Shown here piece by piece: positions 5,628 through 7,140 of a stretch of 7,140 bases of DNA. The notes beneath the pieces are model-generated. The model worked only from the letters and a program-made list of their open reading frames with translations. It did no database searches and had not been told where the DNA came from. The position numbers and the translations under genes are program-made. The stretch covers positions 1 to 7,140 of the forward strand of contig JAUWCR010000064.1 in assembly GCA_030609215.1 (NCBI GenBank), read 5' to 3'. This DNA comes from Actinomycetes bacterium. GTDB lineage: Bacteria > Actinomycetota > Humimicrobiia > Humimicrobiales > Humimicrobiaceae. Numbering within the stretch: the first letter of the stretch is position 1; every line of letters begins with the position of its first letter.

Positions 5628-6692
5628 ATGATAATTAAAAGAAGAAAAACAAGGGTTATTAAAGTAGGTAAATTGAAAATAGGAGGAGCCAATCCTATAT
5701 TAGTTCAATCTATGACAAAAAATAAAATAGAGAACTTAAAAAATATTAAGTCGGAAATAAAAGAACTAATTAATTGTAATTGTGAAATTATTAGATTAGC
5801 AATACCTAAAAGAAATTCAATAAATTATTTAAAATCTTTAATGAATGAAAAAGTATTTAGTGTTCCTATTGTGGCAGACATTCATTTTGATTATAAATTA
5901 GCTCTGGATTGTCTTGATATAGGAGTAGATTGTGTAAGAATAAATCCTGGTAATATTGGAAATAAAAAGAGGTTAGCAGAAATTATAAAAAAAGCAGAAC
6001 AAAAAAAAGCAGCTATTAGAATTGGGGTTAATTCAGGATCAATAGAAAAAAGAATTCTTAATAAGAATAATGGCAATATAGTAGAATCAATGGTTGAGAG
6101 CATATTGGAAAATGTAAGGTTTTTTGAAAATTTAGGATTTTATAATTTTAAAATATCCGCAAAAGCATCATCAGTATTAGACACTGTCAATGTTTATGAA
6201 ATATTATCTGAGAAGATTAATTACCCGCTTCATGTTGGAATAACTGAAGCTGGAACTTTAATGAGGGGTTCTATAAAATCATCAGTAGGAATGGGAATAC
6301 TATTAGCTAAAGGAATAGGCGATACAATAAGAGTATCATTAACTGGGAAATCTACAGATGAAGTTAAAGCAGGATATTTAATTTTAAACAGTCTTAATTT
6401 AAGAAATTTTGGTGTTGATATAATATCATGCCCAACATGTGGAAGGACACAGGTAGATTTAATAAATTTTGCACACAGGATTGAGGATGCAACAAAGAAC
6501 ATTAAAAAAGGATTAAAGGTAGCTGTTATGGGTTGTATTGTTAATGGACCAGGAGAAGCAAAAGAAGCCGATATAGGGATAGCATTTGGAAAGAAAAAGG
6601 CAGCAATCTTTGTTAAAGGTAAAATCTTAAAAAGATTAGATATAAATAATATTTTAGAAGAGTTTGTAAAAGAACTTTATAAGATAGTTTAA
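5628..6692 (+). CDS. ispG: (E)-4-hydroxy-3-methylbut-2-enyl-diphosphate synthase
   Basis: IspG (GcpE) is the [4Fe-4S] enzyme of the MEP pathway that converts MEcPP to HMBPP using reduced ferredoxin or flavodoxin. The N-terminal TIM-barrel part begins [16 protein letters not shown] and includes VQSMT (26-30), VADIHFDYK (82-90) and RINPGNIG (104-111). The iron-sulphur half shows [11 protein letters not shown] (267-277) and [11 protein letters not shown] (301-311), so Cys268, Cys271, Cys303 and Glu310 are the expected cluster ligands. At 354 residues it is the two-domain bacterial form. The ATG has no visible Shine-Dalgarno sequence but is fixed by the conserved RRKTR start. One oddity is that the usual Thr/Asn-Thr run after VQSMT is replaced by KNKIEN. 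No dxr, the first committed MEP gene, is seen beside it. Confidence 0.96.
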   Translation: MIIKRRKTRVIKVGKLKIGGANPILVQSMTKNKIENLKNIKSEIKELINCNCEIIRLAIPKRNSINYLKSLMNEKVFSVPIVADIHFDYKLALDCLDIGVDCVRINPGNIGNKKRLAEIIKKAEQKKAAIRIGVNSGSIEKRILNKNNGNIVESMVESILENVRFFENLGFYNFKISAKASSVLDTVNVYEILSEKINYPLHVGITEAGTLMRGSIKSSVGMGILLAKGIGDTIRVSLTGKSTDEVKAGYLILNSLNLRNFGVDIISCPTCGRTQVDLINFAHRIEDATKNIKKGLKVAVMGCIVNGPGEAKEADIGIAFGKKKAAIFVKGKILKRLDINNILEEFVKELYKIV

Positions 6693-6712
6693 TTTTAGAA
6701 AAAGGAGCTGTA

Positions 6713-7140
6713 TTGAAATATTCAGAGTATTATATTAATACTTTAAAAGAGGAACCTAGTAAATCAGAATTAACCAGTTATTCATTAAGTTTAAGAGCAG
6801 GATTGATAAGGAAGATTGCAGCAGGTATATACGCATTTTTACCTTTAGGATTTAAGGTTTTAAAGAAAATAGAAAACATAGTTAGAGACGAAATGAACAG
6901 GGCAGGAGCGATTGAGTTACTTCTACCTGTTATCCAGCCATCAGAATTATGGATTAAATCTGAAAGATGGGATGAATATGGTAAAGAAATGTTCAGATTA
7001 AAGGATAGAAATAATAGAGATTTTTGCTTGGGGCCAACTCATGAAGAATTAATTACCTACCTTTCTTACCTGGATATAAAATCATATAAAGATTTACCAG
7101 TAAATTTATATCAAATTCAGGTAAAATTTAGGGATGAGAT
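6713..7140 (+). CDS. proS: Prolyl-tRNA synthetase, N-terminal part (3' end outside window)
   Basis: This class II aminoacyl-tRNA synthetase charges tRNA-Pro. The first 142 residues are visible; family members of the bacterial type are usually about 570 residues with an editing domain inserted after the visible part. The segment [20 protein letters not shown] (28-47), the motif 1 region AGAIELLLP (64-72) with its invariant Pro72, the TxE loop LGPTHEE (106-112), and QVKFRDE (136-142) at the start of motif 2 identify it. The TTG start at 6713 has AAAGGAG (6701-6707) 5 nt upstream, a good ribosome-binding site, and lies 20 nt after ispG. The rseP-ispG-proS order is common in Firmicutes, where polC often follows; that cannot be checked here. 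Confidence 0.95.
   Translation, partial: MKYSEYYINTLKEEPSKSELTSYSLSLRAGLIRKIAAGIYAFLPLGFKVLKKIENIVRDEMNRAGAIELLLPVIQPSELWIKSERWDEYGKEMFRLKDRNNRDFCLGPTHEELITYLSYLDIKSYKDLPVNLYQIQVKFRDE

Noticed and set aside
6230..6502. Minus-strand open frame of 90 codons opposite ispG
   Set aside because: It is a shadow of the conserved ispG frame with no recognisable domain or ribosome-binding site. The same applies to the minus-strand frames at 3042-3257, 4001-4204, 4232-4414, 4729-4923 and 5891-6103.

Overview
The window is AT-rich chromosomal DNA from a low-GC bacterium. It carries the conserved ribosomal/translation-lipid cluster rpsB-tsf-pyrH-frr-uppS-rseP-ispG-proS, all on the + strand, preceded by the 3' end of a DDE transposase gene. 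The order (rpsB to frr, then uppS, rseP, ispG and bacterial-type proS) is the one commonly seen in Firmicutes and in some other low-GC anaerobic lineages. Lysine/isoleucine/asparagine-rich proteins and TTG/GTG starts fit that picture. The sequence alone does not fix the phylum; a clostridial or Halanaerobiales-type organism, or an uncultured AT-rich lineage, are all possible.

Layout: positions 1-639 hold the C-terminal part of an IS4-type transposase that enters the window already open. Hand counts give about 37% GC in positions 61-300 against about 26% in positions 5941-6180 (ispG), so the transposase looks compositionally foreign. Positions 640-981 are non-coding and hold weak hairpins, a plausible rpsB promoter with an extended -10, a palindrome over that -10, a leader hairpin, and a duplicated Shine-Dalgarno element. 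From 982 to the window end the genes are tightly packed: the longest gaps are 63 and 57 nt, pyrH and frr overlap by 4 nt, and the remaining gaps are 8-20 nt. There is no convincing internal terminator, so one long operon is likely.

Function: rpsB (30S protein S2), tsf (EF-Ts), frr (ribosome recycling factor) and proS (prolyl-tRNA synthetase) serve translation. pyrH makes UDP for RNA and for nucleotide-activated sugars. ispG supplies isoprenoid precursors by the MEP pathway, and uppS turns isoprenoid units into the undecaprenyl carrier used for cell-wall synthesis. rseP is a site-2 membrane protease of envelope signalling. The notable departure from the textbook order is the absence of cdsA and dxr, which usually sit between uppS and rseP; here only 8 nt separate those two genes. 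I found no evidence of a new defence, mobile or RNA-guided system. The observations worth checking concern the missing genes, the rpsB leader, starts without Shine-Dalgarno sequences, and the transposase junction.
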